DNA of 28,994 nt from CAZDXB01 sp964509335. Its GTDB lineage: Bacteria; Bacteroidota; Ignavibacteria; Kapaibacteriales; UBA2268. The notes beneath the pieces are model-generated. The model saw only the letters and a list, made by a program, of their open reading frames with translations. It was not told where the DNA came from and did no database searches. The position numbers and the translations under genes are program-made. Where the stretch lies: the NCBI GenBank assembly GCA_964509335.1, contig CAZDXB010000032.1:1-28994 (forward strand), in the 5' to 3' direction. Shown here in pieces: positions 1 through 7,861 of the stretch (its first letter is position 1; each line of letters starts with the position of its first letter).

Positions 1-62
1 TCCCTCCTTCTGCACGACTACCTTAACGCATTCCTTTAACTGTCTATTTGATTATTATTCTA

Positions 63-71
63 TATATTTGC
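63..71 (+). promoter_or_regulatory. Probable promoter -7 element upstream of truA
   Basis: TATATTTGC lies about 30 bases before the truA start and matches the Bacteroidota -7 consensus TAnnTTTG. The same nine bases occur at 3604-3612 (+) and 10359-10367 (-), each upstream of a start codon. A TTTG at 47-50 is only 12 bases upstream, too close for the usual -33 element, so only the -7 part is supported. Confidence 0.45.
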
Positions 72-84
72 AATTGATTAAGTA
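67..84 (+). repeat. Leader element shared with the M48 peptidase gene (copy 1)
   Basis: TTTGCAATTGATTAAGTA before truA recurs at 873-891 with one inserted A. In both copies an AATAG follows shortly after and the start codon is within 18-19 bases. A related sequence occurs at 15044-15070 before the first C25-like gene. It overlaps the -7 element, so it may simply be a conserved promoter and transcript start. Confidence 0.4.
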
Positions 85-101
85 TAATAATAGCGGCAAT
101 T

Positions 102-869
102 ATGCTCGTATTGATTCTAAAATTAGAGTACGACGGAACTAACTACTCGGGCTGGCAAGTTCAAAAGAACGCCCGCTCGGTGCAAGAGCAAGTCGAGAAG
201 GGACTGAAACATCTGACGGGCGTCGAGCTTAAAGCGGTTGGCGCCGGCAGAACCGACGCCGGCGTTCACGCCAAAGGTATGGTTACGCACACGCGGCTGA
301 AAACGAAAATGCGAGTTCCCGTTGATAAAATTCCGGATATTATGAACTCCGCTATGCCCGCCGATATTAGGATTTATAACGCTTCTTTGACGACCAAAAG
401 CTTTAACGCCAGATTCTTCCCAGTCGCGAGGAAGTATTCTTATTATATTACTACCAGCCAGACTGTCTTCAACAGATTATACGCGGCTAATATCAAAGGA
501 GAAATAGATTTCAATACGCTCAAAAAATCGGCGGAGATATTTAAAGGAGAACACGACTTCACGACTTTCTCAAAATACAACGCGAGCGTTAAGTCCTACG
601 TTTGCAAAGTCGAAGAATGTAGCTGGGAACCAATAGACGACGGTTTATGGCGATTTACTATACAAGCGGACAGATTCGTTTACGCTATGGTTCGCGCTAT
701 TGTAGGCGCTTGTATAGACGCCGCCAGAGGGAAAAGAACTATCGACGAATTAAAAGAAGCGCTTGAAAAACGCGACAGACGATATATTTCGCCATTAGCC
801 GAGCCGCGCGGTTTGTTTCTCGACAACGTTTTTTATCCGCCGCCTTTTGATTATTTGAACAAAATTTAG
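102..869 (+). CDS. truA: tRNA pseudouridine(38-40) synthase TruA
   Basis: Converts uridines 38-40 of the tRNA anticodon stem to pseudouridine in the cytoplasm. The N-terminus has the family signature (LEYDGTNYSGWQ, residues 8-19), and the catalytic aspartate is D52 in GAGRTDAGVHA (47-57). The C-terminal half has the RFVYAMVRAIVG segment seen in TruA. The 255-residue length is normal for the family. The ATG at 102 puts the conserved motif at the expected distance from the N-terminus. No clear Shine-Dalgarno site precedes it, which is common in Bacteroidota. It is the first complete gene of the window; the next gene starts 40 bases after its stop and shares a leader element with it. Confidence 0.96.
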   Translation: MLVLILKLEYDGTNYSGWQVQKNARSVQEQVEKGLKHLTGVELKAVGAGRTDAGVHAKGMVTHTRLKTKMRVPVDKIPDIMNSAMPADIRIYNASLTTKSFNARFFPVARKYSYYITTSQTVFNRLYAANIKGEIDFNTLKKSAEIFKGEHDFTTFSKYNASVKSYVCKVEECSWEPIDDGLWRFTIQADRFVYAMVRAIVGACIDAARGKRTIDELKEALEKRDRRYISPLAEPRGLFLDNVFYPPPFDYLNKI

Positions 870-872
870 TTT

Positions 873-891
873 TTTGCAAATTGATTAAGTA
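873..891 (+). repeat. Leader element shared with truA (copy 2)
   Basis: TTTGCAAATTGATTAAGTA lies in the 40-base gap between truA and the M48 peptidase gene, followed by AAACAATAG. The preceding TAGTTTTTTG is a degenerate match to TAnnTTTG. It probably marks a separate promoter for the M48-pyrF-DUF2851 group; this is inferred from similarity to the region before truA. Confidence 0.35.
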
Positions 892-909
892 AACAATAGA
901 GAAAAAAAG

Positions 910-1743
910 ATGAAAACGAACTTGCTATTAAAAACAAAAGGTTTCTGGACGGTTGTTTTAATTTCGCTCGTATTTATATTTACGACGGGATGCGAAGACC
1001 CGACCTCGCCGAACATATTCAGCCTAGAGGACGACGTTCGATTGGGAAGCCAATTAGACTCAGTAATAAGAAGTTCGCCCGCCGAATATACTATTCTTCA
1101 TTCGGAGGAAGCGACCGGCTACGTCCAAAACATCGCGGACGAAATAATACAGTCGCCCAACGTAGAGTATTCCGACGTATTCGAATACGACGTAACGATA
1201 ATTCGGGACGATTCTACTATCAACGCGTTCGCCGCTCCCGGCGGCTTTATCTACGTTTACACCGGCTTGATGAAATTTCTCGACAACGAAGCGACTCTCG
1301 CCGCCGTTTTAGCGCACGAAATCGCCCACTGCGAGAGCCGGCACGCCACCGAAAGAATGACGAAACAATACGGTATAAGTTTGCTGGCGGACGTTATCTT
1401 GGGCAACGACCCCGAAGCTCTGGAACAAATCGCGACTAATTTACTGACGAATCTTGCTTTGCTGAAAAATAGCAGAGACGACGAATACGAAGCGGACGAA
1501 AAGTCATTCAAATATTTGAAATCAATCAATACCTGGTATCCCGGCGCTATGACTTTCTTCTTCGATAAAATCGAGGAGAACTCCGGCGGCGGCTTCCTCG
1601 AGGAACTGCTTTCGACGCATCCGATGCCGGACGATAGAGTAGCCGCCGTAGAAGAATTAATCGAGAACTCGGACATTCCCGAGCCGAGCGAAAACAATTT
1701 ATTCACTCAACGATATCAAGAATTTCTACAAACGTTGCCGTAA
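910..1743 (+). CDS. M48 family metallopeptidase, lipoprotein
   Basis: Predicted periplasmic or outer-membrane zinc protease of the M48 (BepA/YcaL/LoiP-like) group, which degrades misfolded envelope proteins. A signal peptide ends in a lipobox with the lipidated cysteine at C28 (FTTGC). The zinc site is HEIAH at 136-140, with the third ligand E194 in EYEAD (192-196). The segment INAFAAPGGFIYVYTGL just before it is the family's usual strand. At 277 residues it is a single protease domain without C-terminal TPR repeats. Its stop is followed one base later by the pyrF start, so the two are almost certainly co-transcribed, although the functions are unrelated. Confidence 0.9.
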   Translation: MKTNLLLKTKGFWTVVLISLVFIFTTGCEDPTSPNIFSLEDDVRLGSQLDSVIRSSPAEYTILHSEEATGYVQNIADEIIQSPNVEYSDVFEYDVTIIRDDSTINAFAAPGGFIYVYTGLMKFLDNEATLAAVLAHEIAHCESRHATERMTKQYGISLLADVILGNDPEALEQIATNLLTNLALLKNSRDDEYEADEKSFKYLKSINTWYPGAMTFFFDKIEENSGGGFLEELLSTHPMPDDRVAAVEELIENSDIPEPSENNLFTQRYQEFLQTLP

Positions 1744-1744
1744 A

Positions 1745-2545
1745 ATGAAGGCTTACGAGAAAATAAAAAGCATAAGCGAGAAGAACGATTCGATATTATG
1801 CGTAGGACTCGACACCGATGTCGATAAAATCCCGTATTTCCTCGGCAGGTCGGCTCGCTCGATTTTGGAATTCAACCGAAAATTGATAGAAGCGACTTCC
1901 GACTTGGTTTGCGCCTACAAATTAAATTTCGCTTTTTACGAAGTTTTCGGCTCGGAAGGGTTCGCCGTTTTGGAAAAAACAATCGACGCAATTCCCGACG
2001 AAATCGCCGTCATCGCCGACGCTAAGAGAGGAGACATCGGCAACACGAGCAAAGCATACGCTAAAGCGCTATACGAACGATTCGGAGCGGACGCCGCCAC
2101 GGTTAATCCATATATGGGAATCGACTCGGTTCTGCCGTTCCTAAAATATAAAGACAAGCTGACGTTCATTTTAGCGATGACGTCCAACAAAGGTTCCAAA
2201 GATTTCCAGCGGCTCAGATGCGAAGGCAAAACGTTTTACAAAAAAGTTATCGCCACGGCGAAAGATTGGGGCGATTATAGCAACGTCGGTTTCGTAACTG
2301 GAGCGACGCATCCCGACGTTCTCAGAAAGTTGCGGCAGGATATACGCGATAATTTCTTTCTAATTCCGGGCATAGGCTCGCAGGGCGGCGACATCGAAAG
2401 CGTCATAAAAGCCAACGGCGGATGCCCGGCTATAGTAAACGTATCGCGGTCGGTAATTTTTGCTTCTAAAGCAAAAGACTACCAAGACGCGGCGAGGGAA
2501 CAAGCGATTTTATTCAGAAACGCTTTTCGGAAATATTCAAAATGA
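1745..2545 (+). CDS. pyrF: Orotidine 5'-phosphate decarboxylase
   Basis: Catalyses the last step of de novo UMP synthesis, OMP to UMP plus CO2. The sequence is of the longer type-2 PyrF group, with LCVGLDTD at 18-25 and the catalytic DAKRGD at 92-97 (lysine K94). A NPYMGIDS loop and a PGIGSQGGD phosphate-binding segment follow in the expected order. The 266-residue length fits type 2. The gene sits one base after the M48 peptidase gene, and its last codons overlap the next start by four bases (ATGA), which suggests translational coupling. Confidence 0.95.
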   Translation: MKAYEKIKSISEKNDSILCVGLDTDVDKIPYFLGRSARSILEFNRKLIEATSDLVCAYKLNFAFYEVFGSEGFAVLEKTIDAIPDEIAVIADAKRGDIGNTSKAYAKALYERFGADAATVNPYMGIDSVLPFLKYKDKLTFILAMTSNKGSKDFQRLRCEGKTFYKKVIATAKDWGDYSNVGFVTGATHPDVLRKLRQDIRDNFFLIPGIGSQGGDIESVIKANGGCPAIVNVSRSVIFASKAKDYQDAAREQAILFRNAFRKYSK

Positions 2546-3558
2546 TTAGCGACTTAAAAGAAACGGAAATACAGAAACTTGTCAGAGCGGTTCTTTCAGA
2601 CCCGTCGGAAATATTCGCCACAAATTCCGGCAAAAGAATGCAAATACTTTCGCCCGGAAGATTGAACAAAGAAAAGGGACCGGATTTTCTCGAAATGGCT
2701 TTGTTTATCGGCGGTTCGGTCGTCGTTTGCGACGGCGAATTTCATAGAAACGCTTCCGATTGGCTTAAGCATAAACACAATGAAGACCCGAATTACGATT
2801 CCGTAGCTTTGCATGTAGTTTTCAATTGCGATTGGACCGCCGAGGACAAATTCGACACTTTAGTAATGAACGAAAACGAAGTGTTCGAAAATTCGCTCCA
2901 TGCTCTCGAAAGAAGCCAGAAGGAAAAGCGGGACATCGCTTCGATAGAAGACCTACAAGACTTCGCCCTCCTGCGCCTTTTAAGGAAAACAGCCGACGCG
3001 AAGAAAATACTGAATTATTCGAGCCTAGAGGATTCTTTGCGTTTAATTGTCTCCCGCTTTCTCGACCGATACTACAAGCGCAAAAGACGTCCCGTTTACA
3101 GCGACTCGCAAATAAGACGAATCCCCGAAAAAATCTTGAATTCCCAAGCTTCCTCGTTTCTCAAAGAAGTAAAGAGCGGCGATATTAAATCGACGGTTCA
3201 GAATTTTAATAAATTAAACGAGGCGAAAATCGCCGACGAAGGAAAAAGTTTGCGCGGCGAAATAGCGCTTAACTGCGTCCTGCCGCTGGCTCTCTGCCTC
3301 GCTTACGAAAAAACGAGAATAGAGCTTTTTCAGTGGTATTGGTCGGCGCCGGCGGTTAACAGATACGGCGTGCTTTCGCGTCGCTTCGAAAATATCGACC
3401 AAAAATACCTGTGGCAGCAGCAGGGAATGCTAGAATATCTAAAAGAATACGGCGGCAAGCAAAAGACCGTTTCGGAAGCCGTCAAATCCTACGGTTTCGC
3501 CGAAGTCCTCGACTTTTACAGAGTCGGCAGAGAGCCGCTGGATAATATCAAACGGTAA
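2542..3558 (+). CDS. DUF2851 family protein
   Basis: The protein belongs to the DUF2851 family, which has no established function. The family signature is clear: GPDF at 46-49, GEFH at 65-68, then SDWLKHKH at 72-79 and YDSVALHVVFNCD. At 338 residues it seems shorter than many Bacteroidota members, mainly in the C-terminal half. The order PD(47-48)...E66-x-H68 recalls the PD-(D/E)xK nuclease pattern, but that is only a suggestion. No signal peptide or membrane segment is visible, so it is probably cytoplasmic. It overlaps pyrF by four bases and closes the M48-pyrF-DUF2851 group. Confidence 0.8.
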   Translation: MISDLKETEIQKLVRAVLSDPSEIFATNSGKRMQILSPGRLNKEKGPDFLEMALFIGGSVVVCDGEFHRNASDWLKHKHNEDPNYDSVALHVVFNCDWTAEDKFDTLVMNENEVFENSLHALERSQKEKRDIASIEDLQDFALLRLLRKTADAKKILNYSSLEDSLRLIVSRFLDRYYKRKRRPVYSDSQIRRIPEKILNSQASSFLKEVKSGDIKSTVQNFNKLNEAKIADEGKSLRGEIALNCVLPLALCLAYEKTRIELFQWYWSAPAVNRYGVLSRRFENIDQKYLWQQQGMLEYLKEYGGKQKTVSEAVKSYGFAEVLDFYRVGREPLDNIKR

Positions 3559-3603
3559 ACGCTCATCAATTACCCGGCTCTCTATCTTATCCCGAAAAAT
3601 ATT

Positions 3604-3612
3604 TATATTTGC
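3604..3612 (+). promoter_or_regulatory. Probable promoter -7 element upstream of the methyltransferase gene
   Basis: TATATTTGC is identical to the element before truA and to one on the minus strand before lysA. It lies in the 112-base gap after the DUF2851 gene, 59 bases before the next start. No terminator hairpin is evident in this gap. Confidence 0.4.
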
Positions 3613-3670
3613 TCAAACTATTTGCGTTAAAAATAGAAAATAAGCCATTAACCAATAAGGACGAAAATAA

Positions 3671-4468
3671 ATGAAGAAAAAAGCTTGGTACGAGGAGCTG
3701 TTTGAAAACTACGGCGAGAAATACGACAAGGAAAGCTTCACGCAAGGGACAATTGGAGAATGCGACTTTTTAGAAAAGGAGTTGCAATCGGACAAGAGTT
3801 TGAAAATACTGGACGTAGGTTGCGGAACCGGCAGGCACACAATTGAACTTACGAAACGCGGATACAACGTTACCGGAATCGACCTGTCGGCGTCTCAACT
3901 CGCGAGAGCCAAACAAAAAGCCGAGAGCGCGAATCTAAAAATAGATTTTCAACGCCAAGACGCGCGCAATTTGCCTTTCGACAGCGAATTCGACGCCGCC
4001 ATTATGCTTTGCGAGGGCGGATTCCCGCTGATGGAAACCGACGAAATGAATTACGAAATTTTAAAAAGCGTAACGAAATCGCTAAAAGAGAAACGCAAGT
4101 TCATTTTCACCACTTTGAACGGATTGTTTCCGCTATATCATTCCGTCGAAGAGTTTTTGGACGCAAACTCAGAAGAAGGGAACGCGACTTATAAAAGTAA
4201 CACGTTCGACTTAATGACTTTTCGTGATTACAATATAACGGAATTAGAGGACGACTTCGGAAATAAAAAGAAAATCGAAAGCAACGAGAGATATTACGTC
4301 CCGAGCGAAATAACTTGGCTGCTGAAAACCCTTGGATACTCAAGAATCGACATATTCGGCGCGAAATTGGGCGCGTTCTCCAGAAACGACAAACTAACGA
4401 CCGAAGACTTCGAGGCTCTCGTAATAGCCGAGAATGTATTTCGTCAAAAAAGGAGCGAAAATCGTTAA
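3671..4468 (+). CDS. Class I SAM-dependent methyltransferase
   Basis: A soluble Rossmann-fold methyltransferase of the Methyltransf_25 type. Motif I is ILDVGCGTGRH (46-56), followed by the acidic ribose-binding end of strand 2 (VTGIDLS) and a QRQDARNLPFDSEFDAAIML stretch typical of motifs II-III. The C-terminal part, about residues 130-265, is probably the substrate-binding region, and nothing in it names the substrate. At 265 residues it resembles many uncharacterised small-molecule methyltransferases. It appears to be a single-gene unit with its own upstream promoter-like element. It converges with the next gene, leaving 34 bases between the stops. Confidence 0.85.
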   Translation: MKKKAWYEELFENYGEKYDKESFTQGTIGECDFLEKELQSDKSLKILDVGCGTGRHTIELTKRGYNVTGIDLSASQLARAKQKAESANLKIDFQRQDARNLPFDSEFDAAIMLCEGGFPLMETDEMNYEILKSVTKSLKEKRKFIFTTLNGLFPLYHSVEEFLDANSEEGNATYKSNTFDLMTFRDYNITELEDDFGNKKKIESNERYYVPSEITWLLKTLGYSRIDIFGAKLGAFSRNDKLTTEDFEALVIAENVFRQKRSENR

Positions 4469-4502
4469 GTTTGTGAAGTATTAACTGTCTTACGTCTCCA
4501 AT

Positions 4503-5780
4503 TTATTTCAATACCTGAAAAAGCTTAGAAGTCGATTCCCTATCTGTTTTAAGCCGCAATAAATACGTTCCCGGAGCGGATATGTTCTTTAAATCAAGAC
4601 TAATAGTATTATTTCGGCTAATCGTCGGATAGAACTCCGATAAGACTAATTGACCTAAAACATTGTAGGCTAGGATTTGGCATCCGTATAAGTTTGTATT
4701 TGTCTTAATATTTATCTTATCAATTGCGGGATTAGGAAAAACTTCAACTTCTAATTTATAGTTAAAGAAATTATCTTCGACCGAAGTCTTTATTCCCGTC
4801 TCGTTAAATACGACAATACCAATATCGTTAACTGACATCCAAAGATTTCCAAGTTTGTCAAAACATAATCCCCGAACGGAATTTCCCGGCAATCCGGAGT
4901 TAGATGAATCGTAACGCTTGAAATCGGTTCCGTCAAATTTTATTAATCCTCCGTTATAGTATCCTATCCAGACGTTATCGGAACTGTCCAATGCAATGCT
5001 AAGCGGGGTGGCGTTTTCTATTCCGAAATATTCGTTAGAATACGAATTAATGTTTTCTCCGTCGTAGCAAGCTATGACTCCCGTTGGGCTGAACTTTTGA
5101 GAAATCATCCAAATCCTATTTTTTGAGTCTATCTTCAAATCGTGCGCCCAGCCGTAAGGTATATCGGAATTGTCGGGCGTGTAATTCGTAAATTCTTCGC
5201 CGTCAAACTTGCCAAAACCATAATTAGAAGTCCCATACCAAATATTGTTATTGCTATCGACAGCTATCGACTTTATGCTATAATCAAGCAATCCCGAATT
5301 CAAATCCGTATAACCTATCCATTCATTGCCGTCGAATTTGTACATCCCGAAATTTGTTCCGAACCATATATTGCTTTGTCTATCAAACTCTATTGAATTA
5401 ACAAGGTTTGAGCCAATTCCCGAATTTTCTTTGTTGTAAAATCGCCAAACGTTATTTTTAATCTCAATAGCTCCGTCGTGGGTTGTCGCTAACCATAAGC
5501 TGTTATACTTATCGCCCGTTACGAATTTTATTATATTAGACTTCAAATCTGAATTGGAAGTGTCTAAAATAGTCCAGTTTTCATCGTCGAACTTTAAAAG
5601 ACCGTATATTGTTGTTCCCAACCACTTTATATTATTAACGTCAACGTAAGAACGCCATACAGTAACTTTCGGAACTAGTTCTAAAACTTCTTCGTTATAT
5701 AATCTCCATTTTTCTTCGCTATTCGCGAAGAAGCTACTAGCAATTGAAAAGACTAACGCTATAAAAATTAAGTGTTTCAT
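4503..5780 (-). CDS. Propeller-repeat protein with T9SS C-terminal sorting domain
   Basis: Predicted to be secreted or attached to the cell surface by the type IX system. The start is placed at 5780 because a signal peptide begins there (MKHLIFIALVFSIASSFFA) and an AAAGGAT Shine-Dalgarno precedes it; a longer frame to 5891 adds a non-signal-like extension. The mature part is built of about six two-component-regulator-type propeller repeats (pattern D..NNIW.GT..G..KFDG..W..Y). The last 80-odd residues are a sorting domain (EVFPNPAIDKINI ... GTYLLRLKTD ... KLFQVLK). Its start lies 10 bases after the out-of-frame stop of the preceding Cys-rich gene, so the two form one transcript. Its ligand is not predictable from sequence. 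Confidence 0.87.
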   Translation of the reverse strand: MKHLIFIALVFSIASSFFANSEEKWRLYNEEVLELVPKVTVWRSYVDVNNIKWLGTTIYGLLKFDDENWTILDTSNSDLKSNIIKFVTGDKYNSLWLATTHDGAIEIKNNVWRFYNKENSGIGSNLVNSIEFDRQSNIWFGTNFGMYKFDGNEWIGYTDLNSGLLDYSIKSIAVDSNNNIWYGTSNYGFGKFDGEEFTNYTPDNSDIPYGWAHDLKIDSKNRIWMISQKFSPTGVIACYDGENINSYSNEYFGIENATPLSIALDSSDNVWIGYYNGGLIKFDGTDFKRYDSSNSGLPGNSVRGLCFDKLGNLWMSVNDIGIVVFNETGIKTSVEDNFFNYKLEVEVFPNPAIDKINIKTNTNLYGCQILAYNVLGQLVLSEFYPTISRNNTISLDLKNISAPGTYLLRLKTDRESTSKLFQVLK

Positions 5781-5790
5781 AATTATCCTT

Positions 5791-5924
5791 TTACTCTTCA
5801 ATGAAACAATTATTATAACATCTTGTACATTTATCAAGTGGGGTGCCTTGAAACTCATCTTGGCACATGTCACAGGGTGGTTCCGGTGCAATATAGCATT
5901 CTCTTGGGTATCCTCCTATCTTTT
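5791..5924 (-). other. Out-of-frame C-terminal continuation of the Cys-rich protein
   Basis: Reading the minus strand one base further on from the AAAA run at 5924-5921 gives KIGGYPRECYIAPEPPCDMC, then QDEFQGTPLDKCTRCYNNCF and IEE before a stop at 5793-5791. The spacing and cysteine content (CDMC, CTRC) match the main frame. This frame is closed by a stop just upstream of the run, so the switch must occur at about 5921-5935. The stop lies 10 bases before the next gene's start, a normal operon spacing. The segment is either a lesion, a sequencing indel or a programmed shift. Confidence 0.65.
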
Positions 5925-6562
5925 CTTCTTCTACATTCTACTTCTTCGTTTTCTGCATCCCAGCAGACTGTATATCGGTATCCACAACAAGATTGTTCTG
6001 AACATACATTCTCATAAACATAATAATTTTTATTGTCGGTATACAAGCAGGCCATTGTGCAATCCCCTTTAAAATAATATGTCCAAGTAAGTGAACCTAT
6101 TCCACAATTGAATTGGCCAACATAGTAATCATCATGAACAATATTTAACAATTCATTTTTTGCAAATGCTTTTGTTATTTGTCCGTTTGCCCATTTAATA
6201 TGTTCTTTTATTTCAGAATCATCATCATTATTAAATACTAAATCAATCAACTCATCACAAGCATCGCAGTGTGGATACTCACCCCAGAACATAAACCAGT
6301 GAATATGAAATTGTCTTTTTGTAGGATCTTCAATACAATATCTCTCAAAAGCCTCACCTACTATTTCGCAATAGGGATATTCTTCAAAGTACAATCCTTC
6401 GATTCTTTCGTATTTCCATTCAGACCAATTTAAACATTCGTATCCTTCTTGGCCATAACAAAATGACAAATCAGGCGGTTCAACAGAATATAGCTTATAT
6501 ACTGTGAATACAAAAAACAAAGAAACGATTAGATAAATTTGTTTAAAAAAATATTTTTTCAT
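5870..6562 (-). CDS. Cys-rich secreted protein, reading frame broken near the C-terminus
   Basis: No family is recognised. The N-terminus is a signal peptide (hydrophobic residues about 10-25). The mature part has 15 cysteines, including HCDAC and SEQSCCG, suggesting a disulphide-bonded extracytoplasmic protein. As read here it ends after 230 residues in a basic stretch (RRRKDRRIPKR) unlike the acidic rest. In the +1 frame the sequence continues from near 5924 to a stop at 5791 and encodes six more cysteines with two CxxC motifs. One base too many in the A-run opposite 5921-5924 would explain this and would give a 256-residue protein. Codon use is AT-richer than in the flanking housekeeping genes. 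A GAGG Shine-Dalgarno precedes the ATG at 6562. Confidence 0.7.
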   Translation of the reverse strand: MKKYFFKQIYLIVSLFFVFTVYKLYSVEPPDLSFCYGQEGYECLNWSEWKYERIEGLYFEEYPYCEIVGEAFERYCIEDPTKRQFHIHWFMFWGEYPHCDACDELIDLVFNNDDDSEIKEHIKWANGQITKAFAKNELLNIVHDDYYVGQFNCGIGSLTWTYYFKGDCTMACLYTDNKNYYVYENVCSEQSCCGYRYTVCWDAENEEVECRRRKDRRIPKRMLYCTGTTL

Positions 6563-6824
6563 TTGTTACCTCTATTTGTAAATTTATAAAAATATTATTA
6601 TATTTACAATAATATAATTTAGTTAATAAAACAATAGTTATAATGACTGTTTTTAATAGGTGTATTATACTATTTTTATATAGTATTATTTACTTTTCTT
6701 CATTAATATTTATTAATTAAATTTTACAAAAATATAAAGGATTTAAACAAATCCCTTGAAAATTTCCAATATTCAGTTATATTTTCGTCGCTATTTATTT
6801 GAATAAACGCTAAGGCTTTAAAAA
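6563..6824. other. AT-rich divergent intergenic region
   Basis: These 262 bases separate the Cys-rich gene (-) from mazG (+). They are strongly AT-rich and contain no open frame of note. The region must hold promoters for both directions. TATTTATTTGAATAAA just before mazG resembles the start region of the gene at 21241 (TTTGAATAAA), but no exact TAnnTTTG could be placed. Confidence 0.5.
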
Positions 6825-7634
6825 ATGGAAGAAGGAAAAGTAAAAACGCCCAAACCGGACAATCCCGATAGCTTGTCGGACCAATTTTTAAATTTCGTCG
6901 AAATAGTGAAAATTCTCAGAAAGAAATGCCCTTGGGACAGAAGGCAAACGAACGAGACTATTTCTCAACTTTTGATTGAAGAAACATACGAAGTTTTGGA
7001 AGCCATTCAGAACGAAGACGACGAGGAATTCGCCAAAGAGTTGGGCGACGTCTTTCTGCACGTCGTTATGCACAGCGTCATAGCCGAAGAGCGCGAATCT
7101 TTTAATTTAACGGACGTCCTGAAAAAAATCCAAAAGAAATTAGTTTATCGCCACCCGCACGTATTCGGCGATATCGAAGTTGACGGCGAGAAGGACGTTA
7201 TGAAAAATTGGGAAAATCTCAAATTGAAAGAAGGAAGCAAGTCGATACTATCGGGCGTTCCGAAGCATCTTCCGGCGCTTATGAGAGCGCAAAGAGCGCA
7301 ATTCAAAGCGGCGAAAGTCGGCTTCGATTGGGAAGACAGAAACGGTCCTTGGGAGAAAGTCGAAGAAGAGTTTCGAGAGCTAAAAAAGGAAATCGACGCC
7401 GGCAATAAAGATAATGCGTTCGACGAACTCGGCGATTTGATGTTCTCTATCGTAAACGCCGCCAGATTCGAGGACGCAACGGCGGAAGAAGCTTTGCAAA
7501 AAACCAACGACAAATTCATCCGCAGATTTCAATACATCGAAAAGAAAGCCGCCGAAAAGGGCAAGAACCTATCGGATATGACGCTGAAAGAAATGGACAA
7601 AATTTGGGACGAATCCAAAGAGGTAATCGGGTGA
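6825..7634 (+). CDS. mazG: Nucleoside triphosphate pyrophosphohydrolase MazG
   Basis: Hydrolyses NTPs and dNTPs to monophosphates and PPi, clearing abnormal nucleotides in the cytoplasm. The long two-domain form is present. The first domain has CPWDRRQT (35-42) and the metal site E52-E53-xx-E56 with E72-LGD75, followed by the conserved RHPHVFGDIEV. The second domain repeats the pattern (EEEFRELKKEI ... DELGDLMFSIVNAARF). The length of 269 residues is typical. The N-terminus carries a short polar extension (residues 1-18) before the domain. It stands alone between AT-rich DNA and a repeat region and has terminator-like hairpins behind it. Confidence 0.95.
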   Translation: MEEGKVKTPKPDNPDSLSDQFLNFVEIVKILRKKCPWDRRQTNETISQLLIEETYEVLEAIQNEDDEEFAKELGDVFLHVVMHSVIAEERESFNLTDVLKKIQKKLVYRHPHVFGDIEVDGEKDVMKNWENLKLKEGSKSILSGVPKHLPALMRAQRAQFKAAKVGFDWEDRNGPWEKVEEEFRELKKEIDAGNKDNAFDELGDLMFSIVNAARFEDATAEEALQKTNDKFIRRFQYIEKKAAEKGKNLSDMTLKEMDKIWDESKEVIG

Positions 7635-7656
7635 AACGGAGATAGTTTTCCGTTTT
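7634..7656 (+). terminator. Probable Rho-independent terminator of mazG
   Basis: AAACGGA (7634-7640) and TCCGTTT (7649-7655) form a 7-bp stem with an 8-base loop directly at the mazG stop codon, followed by a short T-run. The stem is weak, so a second hairpin at 7761-7787 may contribute. Confidence 0.4.
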
Positions 7657-7677
7657 ATTTATATCTACCAAGAAATC

Positions 7678-7800
7678 TACCTCACCCAATCCCTCTCCGC
7701 AAGCAGAGAGGGATTATTTACAATATTGCTTTATGGCGCGCTCGCGATTACCTTTTAGTCCTCTCCCCGATTTCGGGGAGAGTTTTTAGAGAGGGGTAAA
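7678..7800. repeat. Palindromic intergenic repeat (CCCTCTC/GAGAGGG type)
   Basis: Two hairpins lie in the 227-base gap between mazG and the barrel-protein gene. AATCCCTCTC (7688-7697) pairs perfectly with GAGAGGGATT (7706-7715). CTCTCCCCGA (7761-7770) pairs with TCGGGGAGAG (7773-7782) and is followed by TTTTT (7783-7787). Flanking CCTCACCC and GAGGGG tracts resemble the CCCTCACCC/GAGAGGGG repeats scattered between genes in many bacteria. The second hairpin plus its T-run could also act as a terminator for mazG. Confidence 0.55.
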
Positions 7801-7861
7801 ATAAATAGGCAGTGAAGCGCTTTAAATAACGCGACGGTAAATCTATTTCATCAACGCAACC

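Noticed and set aside
5781..5891. N-terminal extension of the propeller protein to an ATG at 5891
   Set aside because: The extension does not look like a leader, it reads through the out-of-frame tail of the Cys-rich gene, and a signal peptide with a Shine-Dalgarno site starts at 5780.
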